A stretch of 64,000 nt of DNA from Apostichopus japonicus (lineage: Eukaryota > Echinodermata > Holothuroidea > Aspidochirotida > Stichopodidae). The translations under genes were made by a program, and so were the position numbers. The stretch is taken from positions 28,239,501-28,303,500 of the forward strand of contig NC_092580.1 in assembly GCF_037975245.1 (NCBI RefSeq). Reading direction: 5' to 3'. Positions within the stretch are counted from its first letter, which is position 1, and every line of letters starts with the position of its first letter. Below the pieces are notes generated by a model, which was not told the origin of the DNA, did not search any database, and was given only the letters and a program-made list of their open reading frames with translations. This document shows positions 9,797 to 22,699 of this stretch, one piece after another.

Positions 9797-12784
9797 CTGA
9801 AATCCGTAAATATTGGTATGTTATTAATGTTGATCATTAAATATGTTGTATTTATCAGTATTCATTAACATAATGCTGCTGCTACAGTAGTGATAGTGTA
9901 CTGTATAGCATCATGCATGCATGTTCTAGACTATGTAATGCGCTGAGCTAAGATCATTGCCATGGTGTAGTTCTGCTTATAATGCAATGATATTGTCAGA
10001 ATAGATTGGCATATCTGATATAAGAATTGTAATCTAAGATATCTATATGACCGTACATCATGAAAAGATACTGTACCTCTTTGTTGACAGGTGCGGCGTA
10101 CAAGATTGCTTCATTAAAATGTTCATTACATTTCTGAGGCGATGCAGGTAGCAAGATTTGAGGAAACTTAAAACATGGCGTTTAATTACTTGAAGTTTTA
10201 CTGCAGTGATAGATATTAATTAATTTCAACAGTTTGGGTAAAGCTGAAAGTTTTTAAGGCCGCACAACATGTAGATTAAAAGTCTTGTTCAACGGTATAT
10301 GTTTGGATAGTATTATGACATCTAGATGAGAGAGATTGGCAGAGAATGAATAACTTAATTTTGATAATTTATGTAGTAGTTTTTGAGCTTCATGAATATT
10401 TCTTTTATCAGGAAATACTAAACATACTTAGGTTATGTGTGAACAGACAGACTGATATTCATGTTTCCACTTGTGTAGCAACCTGACCAAGTAGCATGCT
10501 GTGGCTGAAGCACTTGAGAATGATTATGATCTGCATAATTTGGGCAATAAAATGATTTCTCTGCTTTTGATGGGTGGAGAGTAATCACTGATTGCTGTCT
10601 GTCTGTTGTGGTAGTTTGGAACTCACAGAGAGGTGAAAAACAGCTTAAAGGTGACCTTCACTCTTTGACATGATAACTTTAAAGTTCTGGTGTTATTGAA
10701 ATATATGTTTGCTTGCATTATTATTGTTAATGCACTTATTGTATTAAAAATCTATTATCTCTAGCTGTTTGGGTAAATTTTACCAGCTGCGAGTTTATTG
10801 CACTGTCAAAGCAGGATTTTGTTTTGAATTTTGTGGGTAGATCTTTTCTCCAGATTTTTATTTTGTAATAAAAAATATATTAGTTCATTAAACTGACCTT
10901 ATTGATTTACCATTTCAGGTAAAATCATGTTAAAGCTTAAAATTTTGGAATATTCACCATCATCTTGTCTGCTTGTCAAACATTAAAATTGTTGATAATT
11001 GGCTGCAAATATTTCGGAGGTGAATTTCAATCATCATAGTCATAGGCTTGTTTCTTGATTATCATTTACTTTGTTCATAATCATCTGGATAGTACTGTAG
11101 GTATGTTAAATCAATTGCCAGAAAACTTTAAAAAAAAAAAAAATGCATTGTCTAACTTCTCAGTGAGATTTGTTGGCAGGACCTCGTTCTCTGACTTCAA
11201 CTGGAAATTGTACCCTTGTCATTAATTAGCTTCACTTGGTGTATACTTATTAAAGAGGATTCTCCTAAATTTTACAAAATTTCTATAACCTTTGAAGAGA
11301 AACATTGACATATGGAATGTAACTTGCTTCATTTCAAATTTTTTTTTTGAAATATAATTTTTAAGAAATAAAATAGAATACTTGGCTTTGTGCCATCGCT
11401 TGTAATGAAGTTGTCAAAAGTAAATGAGTCTGACCAGAGAGATGTAACCTAAAAATCCATCAGTGCAGAAATGATGGATTAACAGACAAATAGAATACAG
11501 ACCTGCTTGCCCAAGAATGATAGAGAGATGATGTCTTCCAACAGAATGATGATCAGGGCATGTTATGTATGCTTTGTTATTGATGGGATGAAGGTGATTG
11601 ATAGTTGCTATGGTTACAGCCCTCACCTCCTTTCCTTGAGTTGGGGACTATTTTGTACTAAGCAAAATAACAGTGGCTCTGGGAAAATGTGGTTTCCATC
11701 AACAACAAAATTAGTCTTGTCATCTTTGATCAGGTTAAAATCACAACAAAAGAGAGGGCATTGAGTGACTCAGTATAGGATATTACCCACAATGCATTTA
11801 TTTTTAATTTAATGCTTTTTCCAACTGATGGGATTTTTTAGCCTATATTGATCAAACTTACTCTTCAATGTATACCATTAGAGCAGACCGTTTTAGTTTG
11901 CCTTTAGGCAAGCCCTAATTGACTGATTGTTGCCATGGTAGCATTCATGTGACATTGCTGATCTATGTAGATTTGATTTCTCGCTGTGTATACTCGGGAC
12001 TGTCACAGTACAGTCTTCTTTCATGTTCAAATTATTTTGAGAGAAACTGTCTTCAATATACAGTATAGATCTGTCACTGTATCATAATAAAATTTGTATA
12101 TGAATATAACATGGGAATGAAATATTTAGGGAATAGACAATACAAATAAAATCATTTCCATACGTAAATAGAGTAATTAATAATTATGCATGTTTCAGGA
12201 GATAGTGGAATGTTTGATCACGTTATCATTTATTTTTGTGAGCTGAGTTGGAAATGTGTACAGAACCAATGTTGACTTTTATGTCTAGCTAGCTGATTAA
12301 CATGTATGTAGGGTTTGTACAATCTAATATTGCACAGACGCTCAGTATGTTAGTAGACATGAGTCTTGCCATGTTTAAGCAGAACTTTGCTGTGAAGGTT
12401 ATTTTGAAATATTTAATTATGAAAAACAGATAACTTCTAGGAAAGCTGGTCATCAATATAGGATAGGGAAATGAACATGGTTGGCGGTAAGGTTCATAAT
12501 GTATCGGCATGTGGTATGGGTTCGGAGAGCATCAACCAATAGCTATCATCGAAATATTGATCATGATTGTGTATGATTTACATCCATTTCTAATATTTCG
12601 ATCATGATTGCATGGATTTACATCCATTACATGTAGAGTTTTACTTACATGGGTAGCTTGAACACAACTATGGCCAACCGTAGACTGTGTAGATCGAGAA
12701 TTGTGTATGAGCGAAAATCACGTCGAGTCAAGAGAAAGAAAGCCACTTTCAGTTCATTATAGATCCATATATATAAAGTAAATG

Positions 12785-12846
12785 AACAATGAAAAACTGA
12801 CTTGGAAATTAATAACAATGAAAAACTGACTTGGAAATTATTAACA
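12785..12846. repeat. Direct duplication of about 31 bp
   Basis: 'acaatgaaaaactgacttgg' plus 'aaatta' occurs twice in a row, followed by a third start 'aacaatggaaaa'. Confidence 0.8.
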
Positions 12847-12870
12847 ATGGAAAAAAAGCAAAGAAATTTA

Positions 12871-12950
12871 TGGCTAAAACAGGATTCGCACCAGTGACCT
12901 CTGGATTACAAGCCCCGGTGCTCTACCAACTAATAGTTATACATGTAGCC
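12871..12950 (-). repeat. tRNA-Thr(UGU)-like sequence; SINE head or tRNA pseudogene
   Basis: Read on the minus strand it has a D-arm-like 'attagttggtagagcacc', an anticodon-loop-like 'cttgtaatcc' with TGT in anticodon position, and a T-arm-like 'ggtgcgaatcc'. The end GGCTA can pair with TAGCC. At about 80 nt it is longer than a normal tRNA, and the T-loop consensus GGTTCGAATCC is damaged (GGTGCGAATCC). A functional tRNA is therefore unlikely; a tRNA-derived SINE head or pseudogene fits better. Confidence 0.5.
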
Positions 12951-14276
12951 CTTATATGGTTGCCATTTCTTTGCTTGGGGAGGAGGGGAGGAGGGGAGGG
13001 AGAATCCATAGTCATAACTCAGTTAGTTAGGCTACATGGGCCATTAATGAAGTAAATTTCTTTGTTCTTTGCCATTATGGATCCAGTGAGAATTGCATCT
13101 CTTCACAGGAGAAAATCTATGCCATAGTCCCATCGAGTAAGGAAGTCAGTCTCTGCAGAGTCCAGAAGAAAATTCACTGCTACAGTATATTTAGTGTTCG
13201 GCAATAGGTTTTATTCCTATACCTTGATCATGGTTGTTATCAGTAGGATGTATTTCTATACAAGTGTGTGATCTGAACTGGTTGGCTGGTGCCAGTTTTG
13301 CGCTTATATATTTGTTTACATTTCGCACTGTAAAATCTGTCTGTAAAGCAAATTACTACATTGTATTACAAACTGTTTACAAAAGCAGTGCTGCTGTGAC
13401 TTACTTTGCCTGCAAATGTTATCAAATTTGAGGAAGTATAGAGTCAACATTTAGCTCACCCTTGATCTTTCTCTCTATCGTGAATTCATAATATAACTAG
13501 AAAAGAGTACTTGATTAACAGTTCATGGAAGTCAAACAGATAACAGTAGATAGTGATGGTTATCAAAAAGTGATTAGATTAGCGCCCAGGTTTGTTTTTG
13601 AATTGTAATTATCTATAAACTACAGTAAAGAGTCCATCTGCTATTAACTGTGTCCTGGTTTCTGATCTTGAAGTTGAAATGAGTGTGGATGTTAATGGTG
13701 ATTATTGAATTGGAATACATCACTAGAAATAGTCTCAGAAGCCATAGAATAATATCGGGTTGCTACTTGTAGACCTGTCTGGCATTGATACAAGGCTTTG
13801 ACTAATGTTCGACCGAGAGCAGGTGTATATGCCACAGTTGTATCAGATGCAATAACCGCATGGAATGGGTGAAGATGGAGGGATGAGAAAGATGCTGGAT
13901 TCTCATGAAGCTAAAATAACTTGACAACTCTCACATCTTGACAGGATACCCTTAAAGGTTTCCTCCATATCCCCCTCAGCTTTCCCCTGTCTGCCCCCCC
14001 TGCCCGATTTAATTGCCTGAGCGTAAGCGGGGAATACAAATAGATGGCGAAAGCAAAAATTCCGTACAGATGCTCAAATGTATGGTTCTTTACAGCAATT
14101 AAATCTTACTTGCATGATGCAACTGCGAGTATTGCAAAATTATAAATATTGCTGATTGAATGCATGCAGCTCTTTTAGCTGGTTTTGATAACTTTATGCT
14201 ATTGGATCCAGGAAATTCCTTGCCATTATGCTTTTCTCCTGTTGTAATCACTCAATAAGTTAAGCCTTCCCCTCCT

Positions 14277-14286
14277 CCCCCCCCCC
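14277..14286. repeat. Poly-C run (10)
   Basis: Homopolymer C tract on the + strand, one of only five C-runs of at least 8 that I found. Confidence 0.9.
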
Positions 14287-14705
14287 AAAGGGTGCTTTAG
14301 ATTCTTGTTCCAGACATCAGTTGGCAGGTTCACTAACTTTATACTTACTTGTGTTTCTCCTGTTTTCAATCCTTGTTAATAAGTTGAGAGCACATGTATT
14401 ATTTAATCTAGACAAACATGTTTCCCACCATATATTTGTTTTTGCTATCTTTCCCTAAGGAAGAACTCTTTACCCTTTCTTGACTAGGTGAACACCAGAT
14501 ACCTGGCTCTACTGTTACCTCTGGGATTCATGCATATCAGCTCTCTCTACATATATATAATATATACAGTGGTAATGGTATTGACCTCAATTGGAAGGTT
14601 ATGACTTGTGGTTGATGATCCTTTCAGCAATGTGTTTCAGTGGAACAACAAACAAGTGTTCTTGTACTTGTAGTTTCACAACTTATATCATCCTTGGTAT
14701 TAAGA

Positions 14706-14720
14706 GGGGGGGGGGGGGGG
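14706..14720. repeat. Poly-G run (15)
   Basis: Homopolymer G tract on the gene's sense strand. Confidence 0.95.
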
Positions 14721-15205
14721 TGTCTTTTGATATCTTGGATGGAGTCATCAATTGTACTTTTCAGTTTAGGTCATTGTGCTGCAAAGATTAAACAGCCTTC
14801 TTAACTTATTATTAGCTCACACTGTCAATAAATGAGAGCTGTTGTTATTCAGAACTCTGTGCCATAACAAAGGCAGAGAGCTCTCTCTAAGTGAAGGAGA
14901 TGGGAGAGTGAGTAGAAGATTGAAGAATGTTGGAATGGGGGTATGGAAGAAGACAAACAATAAATCCCTGCCTTGCTTATCTATCTCCTCATTACATCAG
15001 CACTCTAGCGCTACCCTTTCTTGAGTGATTCGGTATTAAACCTTCTTCTAGCACTTTACATTTTTCACATTTGGTCATTCTCTGTCAATGAACCCCCCAT
15101 CTCATTCTGTTACCCAAAGTGTCTGAGATTGTTTACATAGTGGACTAATTAACCTCTTGTTCATTCATACTTAGTAAAGATTCCTAAATCCTATTGGTCC
15201 ATTCA

Positions 15206-15502
15206 GGTCAGCTGACCGTGGTTAATCCTGTGAGTAACGCACGGTAAAATTACCGGGCATCACTTTAATAAATCTTTGGTTATATGTAACCAAAAATGTT
15301 TTGTTTTATGATTTTTCCCCCACACAAATGGTAGTTTATGAATGAACGGGGTTAATCAACGGTCTAGCGTGCGTTACTCACATGATTAATGCACTCCGGG
15401 TGTTAATGCTATCGCTGGATGCACTCGGGCTCCGCCCTTGTGCATCGCTTGCATCGTGCATTAATCCTGTGAGTAACGCACGCTAGACCGTTAATTAACC
15501 CC
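15206..15502. mobile_element. Nested palindromic (foldback) element
   Basis: Left arm 15348-15393 and right arm 15457-15502 are near-perfect inverted repeats, each carrying a 'ggtctagcgtgcgttactca' core and ending in ggggttaat/attaacccc. The 63-bp loop itself contains an inverted pair, gatgcactcgggc and gcccttgtgcatc, at 15418-15446. A third partial arm copy, 'ggttaatcctgtgagtaacg', sits at about 15220-15240, beside the perfect 12-bp palindrome ggtcagctgacc. This is typical of a non-autonomous TIR or foldback element. No transposase or clear target duplication was found. Confidence 0.75.
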
Positions 15503-15919
15503 TTATTATATATCTTTTAAATTATAAATCATTCCTAATTAATGTTCCAGTTTTTAGTTTATTGTCAGGTCCTCCCAATGCATCTAGGCTCCATGATCCA
15601 GTTGTTTATAACATGATCCACTGTATTAATTATCAAACACACAGTTTTTTTTGTTATCAAATCTTGGGCAATGTACTCCAATCCCCTGTAATTCATGATG
15701 GTGTCAATGTCTTCACAAGCACAAATAAAATCATCAAATGGGTTGATGTAAGCCCAAAAGTTGTATTTTTGACATCCAGATGGTAGACAATTCAGCTGTT
15801 ATCGATAACAGGATGCGGGTGTTAATGTGAGGTGCCTTATAATGCATTACTATGTCATTTGTGTAAGGAATGTCATTAGTTTATTAACTCACAATGTACT
15901 CTTTCATTCACGCTATTTA

Positions 15920-15942
15920 AAAATTTTTTTTTTTTTTTTTTT
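15920..15942. repeat. Poly-T tract
   Basis: A run of about 23 T residues. No SINE body was recognised adjacent to it. Confidence 0.9.
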
Positions 15943-18900
15943 TATACTTTCCCTTCTTGGAAAAGTAATATCTGCCTTTGATATTAAATGTATTGAATGT
16001 TTTTGTTGGGTTATTTAATAATGTTGACAAAATGATAAATTGATCAGTTGCAATGAAATGTTTTCCATTTCTTGAAATAGAAATTGAAGTAACTAACATT
16101 AAGAATGAGATGCATCGTTTTAAGATCATGTCTTTAGAGGAGTAGCTGCACTCCTCTGAGTCATCTCTTCGCACCTGTCTCTACTCTTCTATTGCACTTT
16201 TCCCATCCTCATTGTCTCGTTGCTTAGAAATACCCAAACCACAGATTTTGGGGGTGGGGAGGATTGGGGGGTGGATTTTGGTCTCAAGTTCACAGCACAG
16301 TAACATTAAAATCATTTTCATCTTGAATTACTCTTTTCTGAAGGTCAAGATTTTGTTCCACATATCACGGTGGAGTTGGACTTTTCAAGAACTTTGTCCA
16401 GTCAATTACATGATTTAATATCACAGTGATCTATGTTCTCCCAATCTTCTAGGCTTAGTATTAAATCTTTAGATATATATGCCTAGAACCTAGGTTAAAG
16501 TACTACTTTATGAATGTTTTATGGTCCTTCCCCCATGCAGAAGAAATTTTATTATCCCCTGGCTGGCTGGCTGCTTGTAGTGTAGTGTTTTAACCCTAAT
16601 TACAAAATAGTTCATTTACCCTACTTTTCAGTTTATAGTGCTGAAATAAAAGGGGAAAAAAATGTTTAGATGTTTGCACCAAGGTTGCATATATTTTCAT
16701 GTTTAGCCATATTTCAATCATTGCCTGCAAAGATGCAATCGTGAAAAGAGGATTTCGCTTCTAAGGCAAGAAATTTTCTGACTTTAATTGAAGCCTCTCT
16801 GGAAATGTTTATGAATAAAGGGAGGGGGGGTGAGGAGAAAATAAAGGTCTTTAATTGAGAAGGTCATCAAAGAGGTTGCCATGGTAATGAGGTGAAGATT
16901 AAAAGCCTCATTAAACTTTGGATATGGAGTTTATAGGTATGTGTACATTCACTGTAAGATTGAGGCCAAATAATATTGTAAAATGGGTCACAGCTTGAAT
17001 GAAATGTGGCTGTGAGTCATTTCATCTACGTATTTAAACTCGTAATTCTTAAAAATGGAAATGCTAAAAAAAAAGAAGGGAAAAAAAATCTTTTGTTGGG
17101 TTAGTGGCCCCTAATGGCAGCATGTATAAATGCTTCCAGGCATACGGTAGTATTTGAATGTGTGTCAGGACAGTATTCATGCCAAAAAAAAATGAAAAAG
17201 AAAGAACTAAACATTCATCAGAGAGATTCAAGCATTGTTGGAGTGGTTGAAGAAAAAATCAGTACTCTTGTTTTGTCCATACCTCGAGAGAACTGGTTAT
17301 ATCTTAGCATTGTATGCCCTCAGTTACCGGTCACTACCAGTAATGACCCTCCTCGTTCTATCAGTGCCCCAAGAAGTGTTTGTTACATTTTGGATATTCA
17401 TCTGCTAGAATCTTTTTATCAGGAATCTCATTATCAGGAATCTCATAAATTATAATCAGGAGCATGTAATCAGTGAAGTAGAAATGTCCATGGAGTTTAT
17501 GAAATATTATATCCTATCGATATAAATCTATATAGCTGTAATGAATGCTGATATTCCATCTCCATATATGTCCCAGTAAGTAATTACTGGAAGGCTAATC
17601 ACCTCTGTCATGGCAGGGACACATCCTGTGCAAAGATAAAAACCAAAAAACAAAACAGATCTTTTTGCTACAATATATTTCCAGAGGTATAAGTTCATGG
17701 GGAAACATTAGTTGTTTGTCACTACAGACTTTACAATACCTCTAAAAATACCAGTCCACCAATATGATAGCAGTCATAACTTATCATATTGACAAGCAGG
17801 CAGACATATTCTGACAAATTGTATCAAGGCCTAAACTGACATTGATAAAAAAAGATTAAGAGATCACCTTTCATAATATCCCTATCATCTTACTACTTAC
17901 CCCATTGTACCCCTTCTATCTAATTTGAACAGAGAAAGTAGAAAGTTGTTTGGCAGTTGTGAAGCCTTTTAGTCATAAAGCTTAACATAGACCTTTAAGG
18001 GTTATGTTTATAATGAGTCACAGGAGAAAGCATAGCCTGTAATCTGTGGACATGATTGAAAATCTTTTGAACATAAAAAAAAGTAGCTCTGAGGAAAGAA
18101 AATAACAACCTTGTTTGTCTGATCCTGTCAGGGCTTGTGGTATTCACCAACCGTAATAAATAGTTCTAGAAAGTCGTGACATCATAAGACAAGATGTTAC
18201 TTTAAATAAGTTATAGCACTTTTTGTGCTTAAAAGGTGTGAAGACTCGCGCAAAAAGAAACAGTCTAATGCCCTTAATCTGACCTAGTTTCGAATGAGGT
18301 GTAACAGAAGTGTTAGACACCACCATTGATCCCAGAAAATACACACACAGCTTGCTACCGTCGGTTATTGGACACTAGTGTACAGTCAGTACATACAGCT
18401 GCGGTCAATACCCACAGAACAGTGTACACACAATAAAGCGATGGACATCTCAGGTCCAGCTAAAGATAACAAGGTATCAAGTTTCCTTACTGTCTGCATT
18501 TTGTAGCGACACAAACAAAACGTCACTTGCAAGCAACAGAAAGTTTACTTTTTCAGATGGCAGCACACGGTTTGGGGCGAGTCTTCAATGCCTTTAAAGC
18601 AACAATTTACATTTGGCCTGTTATGTTTGCCATGATTTTATAAACTGTTGCTGAAAATTGTTAAAATATATCTGCAATCAAATTGAAAAAATTTGAACCT
18701 CCTGTTTTTTTTAGTCTTTTGCACTCTAATAGAGCTGATAGAGGTTAGTTCATTATTTTGATCAATTTGAAAAAAAATCTTCTAGAGTCAGTCGTTGTGT
18801 GGACTGTGAAGTGTTACTCAAGTGCAAACCCAAAGGAATGTTAAATGCAATGACAAATTTCATGATTATTTTAAATAAACTTGGAAAAGTTTTTAATACA

Positions 18901-19294
18901 TGTAGTATTTTGTGTTGAAGTTATCACAATTTCATGCTAACATTTTCAACCTTGAAAGGAAAGCTAAAGGTACCAGAAAACATGTAACGTAATACTTAAG
19001 TCCATCAAACCTAGGCTAGTGTAGGGCATACTACAGTTGTTTATATCTAGGGAATGTAATTTAGTAAGCAGCAAAGTAGGCAATCATCGTGGTAAATGCT
19101 TATTATTTCATGCGCTTCTCAGTAAATTCCATCTCTGCTCATATTTTGAATTTATTTACTTTCTAATTTGTTTCATCTTTATCTTCAGCAATTTACATAT
19201 TTTATTTTCTAATGTGATAGTTTTATTAAATTAATATTCAGCATATTTGAATATCTTAATCTTTTATATTTGATCTTTCCCTTTGCTGTTACAG

Positions 19295-19389
19295 CCTAAA
19301 TTATCCGGAAGAGATCTCTTGGACTTGGTTGTATCCTACTGCAGCTTAAAAGAAAAGGAATACTTTGGTCTTGCATTTCTGGATGACAC
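19295..19389 (+). CDS. FRMD4: FRMD4-like FERM scaffold protein, coding exon 2 (residues 23-53 plus 2 bases)
   Basis: The exon encodes PKLSGRDLLDLV-VSYCSLKEKEYFG-LAFLDD and two bases of the next codon. It aligns without gaps to FRMD4A, where P-K-L-L-A-K-E-L-L-D-L-V is followed by a LKEKEYFG core and a D-E-T turn. It forms the helix and following strand of the F1 lobe; LKEKEYFG is the usual FERM L-x-E-x-x-Y/F-F-G motif. The acceptor is ttacag at 19294 and the donor GTAAGC at 19390. The length of 95 bases gives phase 2, and the split codon AC+A (Thr54) is completed by exon 3, which supports both boundaries. Confidence 0.9.
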
Positions 19390-19807
19390 GTAAGCCTTTC
19401 AATGTATTTCGACTGAAAACACCCTCAAACTGGTAAACGTGGCAAGGAATCAAACTGGATAGACATATATGAATCAGGGAAGGGGAGGGGGGAGGGGAGG
19501 TAGTTTTGGCAACTCCCACAATCCTGTATGCCTTATAGGCAAAAATTTGCAAAACTAAGAACTAAATCTCGCTTGAAAAAAGCCCCAAATTGAAAAGGCT
19601 GTTGAGTACAGTTGATACAAAGCTAGAAAAACGTGGTTAACTTCAAACAATATTTGGATGGTTACCGAAATCCTGGTACGAAAGATAATGAAGTCCACAA
19701 GAAAACACACTTCTAAGCAATTTGGCTGCCAGTAGAATGAGATGGATGGTCTTCCGACCAATAGTGAACAGGCCGCTGAGGGCTCACAGTGTTAAAACGA
19801 TTATTAG

Positions 19808-20133
19808 ATTTACTTCGCTCCTCACTTACCTGTCTCCCACTCCACATCTGCACTTTCCTATCTACCTAACTACACATTTGGAAACGTTTTAGCACTGCGC
19901 CCTCGCTCCCTGGGCAACGCCCACTAACTCCTCCTGTATCTACCACCCCGGAAGTTACTACACGTTTTTTCTGCAAATTCCTTTTTTTTTGCGTTTTTGG
20001 AATTCATCTTTGGATAAATCGACTACAGAGACCTTCTTTCGTTGCTGTTCAAAGAAGCATTAGTTCACTCTAGGCATGGAAGAGTGAGAGGGCTGAGGTT
20101 TTGAGGAGACAGGTAAGCTTGTCGTTCGCAAAT
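19808..20133. mobile_element. 'TTACCTGTCTCC' MITE family, copy d (complete, 326 bp)
   Basis: The left end is 'atttacttcgctcctcactt' followed by acctgtctcc; the right end is ggagacaggtaagc...cgttcgcaaat. Together they form imperfect terminal inverted repeats. The interior includes 'ggaaacgttttagcactgc' and 'ctaccaccccggaagt'. It has no coding capacity. No convincing target-site duplication could be assigned. Confidence 0.7.
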
Positions 20134-20532
20134 ATCCCGACCTGGATTTTTTTTGATAAACAGTTGTCTTCAGTCTCACTACCGTAGTTGCCTATGTAGG
20201 AGGCTACTCACACAACATGGCACTACATGCCGCCGTCCACTTCAGAGTATCATTAACCCGTACTGCATTTATCCCTAATCTACAGTGTTGCATCTAGATC
20301 TTGTAGTTTCACCTTCTGGAGACTGTCTTCTTTACAAAAGACCGCATGATTCATCAACAGGAAGCGATAGTCACCTCAGAATTTGACTGAATATTCATTA
20401 AAAGCTTTTAGTTTGCACTATTTTTAAGTTTATAAGATTGTTGTGAGACTTGCGAGTGTTTTCTTTAATGATTTTTGTGTTTTCACATCTGGATGTGAAA
20501 TCAGAGCTTCATCCAGATCCATCTTCTTGAGT

Positions 20533-20543
20533 CCCCCCCCCCC
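20533..20543. repeat. Poly-C run (11)
   Basis: Homopolymer C tract on the + strand. Confidence 0.9.
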
Positions 20544-22053
20544 TCCCTCAAACCTTCTTAGGATCCTGTCTGGTGACATTACAGTGACGTGGTCCGTCAG
20601 TCTGTTGCTGTTACACATCTCTCTGGATATTTGATAGTGTAACCTACATCACAACAACCAGTCATTGAACATTTCTTCTAACTGTGAAGTGTGAAGTCCT
20701 ACAGGAGGATATTTGATAGTTGATTCTGTCAGTAGGAGGATGGATTTATGTCACTGATCTCTAAAGAGATGAATTTGTTTATGCGGTGGAGATGGAGATA
20801 AAAACACCTCTGAGAGGAGGAAAGAGGTGTTAGGATGGAGTGAGCAACAGATCATCATCATGTTTGGTAGTTAAATGTATGAGAGTGCAGATGGCATTGG
20901 GTGAGAGTTTTGGCAGAATATATAATCATTGCCAAAGAGCTTGCCAGAAATTATGATAATGCTTTGAAATCTGGATCTTTTTTTGATCGTAAAGCAGCTT
21001 TTAGCTATCGTTCAATCATTCCCGGCTATTTTACAAAGCCTATTAAATTATCCTTGAAGTACTTGCAAGAAGTCACACTAGGACAACTTCCATTTGCATT
21101 TGCATATATTTTTTTAACCAATGAGCAAGCAGAAACCAAGTCACAAATACTTTCATTCAATTATGTTAAAATTCTTGTTTCTCACACTTTTCCGAATAGT
21201 TGCTTAATCACATGCGAAAGTCAGATTTAAAATGTTTACTTTCTTAATGAAATGTGATCTTCAAGCTGAATTGACTACCTTGTGGTGAGATATTGTTGTC
21301 AAATAGTGTCAAACATGAACCATAAATAATTCCTCAGATCAGTATCATACTTGGGGAGTCTTTATGTTTGGCCTTTCATATCTCTTAGTCAGTATGGAAT
21401 TCTTTCTCCTTAACTGGACTTGCTTATAGGCAAAACCACAGAACATTCTGTTTTTAATTGCCCGAGGAGGTCTTACAAACAATAGATAACAAAGGACCTG
21501 GGAGAAAGAAGCAGCTAGGGTATTGTAAATCTTACAACCACATCTAATACAAGAGGCATTCCTCTCCATGCTAGATTACCAGCCATCTTATCTCTCCTCT
21601 CCCGTCTTCTGTTTGAAGCAACCAATTATTCAGGATCTAGATATAGAACCTTGTGACCCCCCTCCCCCCTTCTCCTCCCCTCCTCCTCCCCCTCTCATCC
21701 CTGAGTGATCTCATGATTACCACAAGAAAATAGAGTTCACATTAGAATAGAATAGAATTGGGTCAAGCGAAAACATTGAGCCTTAATATCAGACTATAAG
21801 ATTACTTTTATGTTCGCATACAGTCTAACTACAGTAGAAGTATGTGGAATTTGGAGATAGGTTTGGGAAGTGGTCAGTGAACCATGAAAAGGAAAGGTCT
21901 GTGATCAGGGAGGAGAAGAAGAAAGGAATGGAAATTTAGAGGAGAGGAAAAACAAAGATGGAGAACAGAGGAAGAATGGAAGGGAGAATGGGGAGGAGGG
22001 AAGCAGACAATGCTTAATGTCTTCAGGTTTCCTAATGTAGAACTAGGGAGAGA

Positions 22054-22066
22054 GGGGGGGGGGGGG
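22054..22066. repeat. Poly-G run (13)
   Basis: Homopolymer G tract, followed by further G-triplets (tgggtggtt); it lies about 170 bp before another 9-base G-run at 22235-22243. Confidence 0.9.
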
Positions 22067-22699
22067 TGGGTGGTTAGAATTGAAATTTGACAATAAGCAA
22101 ACCTTGTGTTCTTGATTGTCACAAATAGCTCTGCAAAAATACAAAATCTGCAACATTGCCTCACCTTTAGTCCCTGTATACTATCATTTTTTTCCAGTTC
22201 TAGGTTTTTGGGAAGAGGGTGGATAGGGGGAAAAGGGGGGGGGCAGGATAGGTGGTAATTAACAGAACAGTCTTGGTTTAACCTATGTTCTCAAGTGAAA
22301 GAAATTACAAGTCACTGTCTCACAACATTATCCCGGACTAATACGTGAAAAGAACATAAAAACGTCCATTCAAACAATTAGCTACTGCACTTTCTACGCA
22401 TTAAAAATAACTGTTTTTTCTGATTAAAAACAGAAACAGAAACAAACAGAAATATCTCTCTCCAAAAAAGAAGGCAACACACAAACAGTCCTGAGGTTTT
22501 ATTATTTATTGTTGTTTGTGATTTTTGGTAAGGTTGAAATATATACCAGTAGTTTCCATAGATTGAATGGAATCTAGGCTAATTCTGAAAGGTTTCTTTT
22601 TCTCTTTTAAGAGATTTGAGATTTAAGGAAAAGCTTATTCATAGCCTACCACTGTCTAAAAGTCAAAGAAAAGGATGTTGTGGTTTTTGCGAATATTTA

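Larger units (their letters stand above)
4701..19294 (+). other. FRMD4: FRMD4 intron 1 (14,594 bp)
   Basis: Bounded by GTAAGT at 4701 and ttacag at 19294, phase 0. No coding content was recognised; open frames are short and lack domains. It contains microsatellites, MITE copies at 4838 and 7238, dispersed repeats near 7.4-8.2 kb, a five-unit satellite at about 9.0-9.8 kb, a tRNA-Thr-like sequence at 12871 and a nested palindrome at 15206-15502. Stretches not listed separately (for example 9900-12500 and 16000-19200) show only AT-rich sequence to my eye. Confidence 0.8.

Noticed and set aside
9655-9868. Overlapping frames on both strands in the satellite
   Set aside because: Units 4 and 5 give similar chance openness; the frames are not preserved in units 1-3.
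20901-21230. 109-codon open frame in intron 2
   Set aside because: Composition is ordinary, no known motif is present and no splice sites fit; chance frames of this size are expected in 64 kb.
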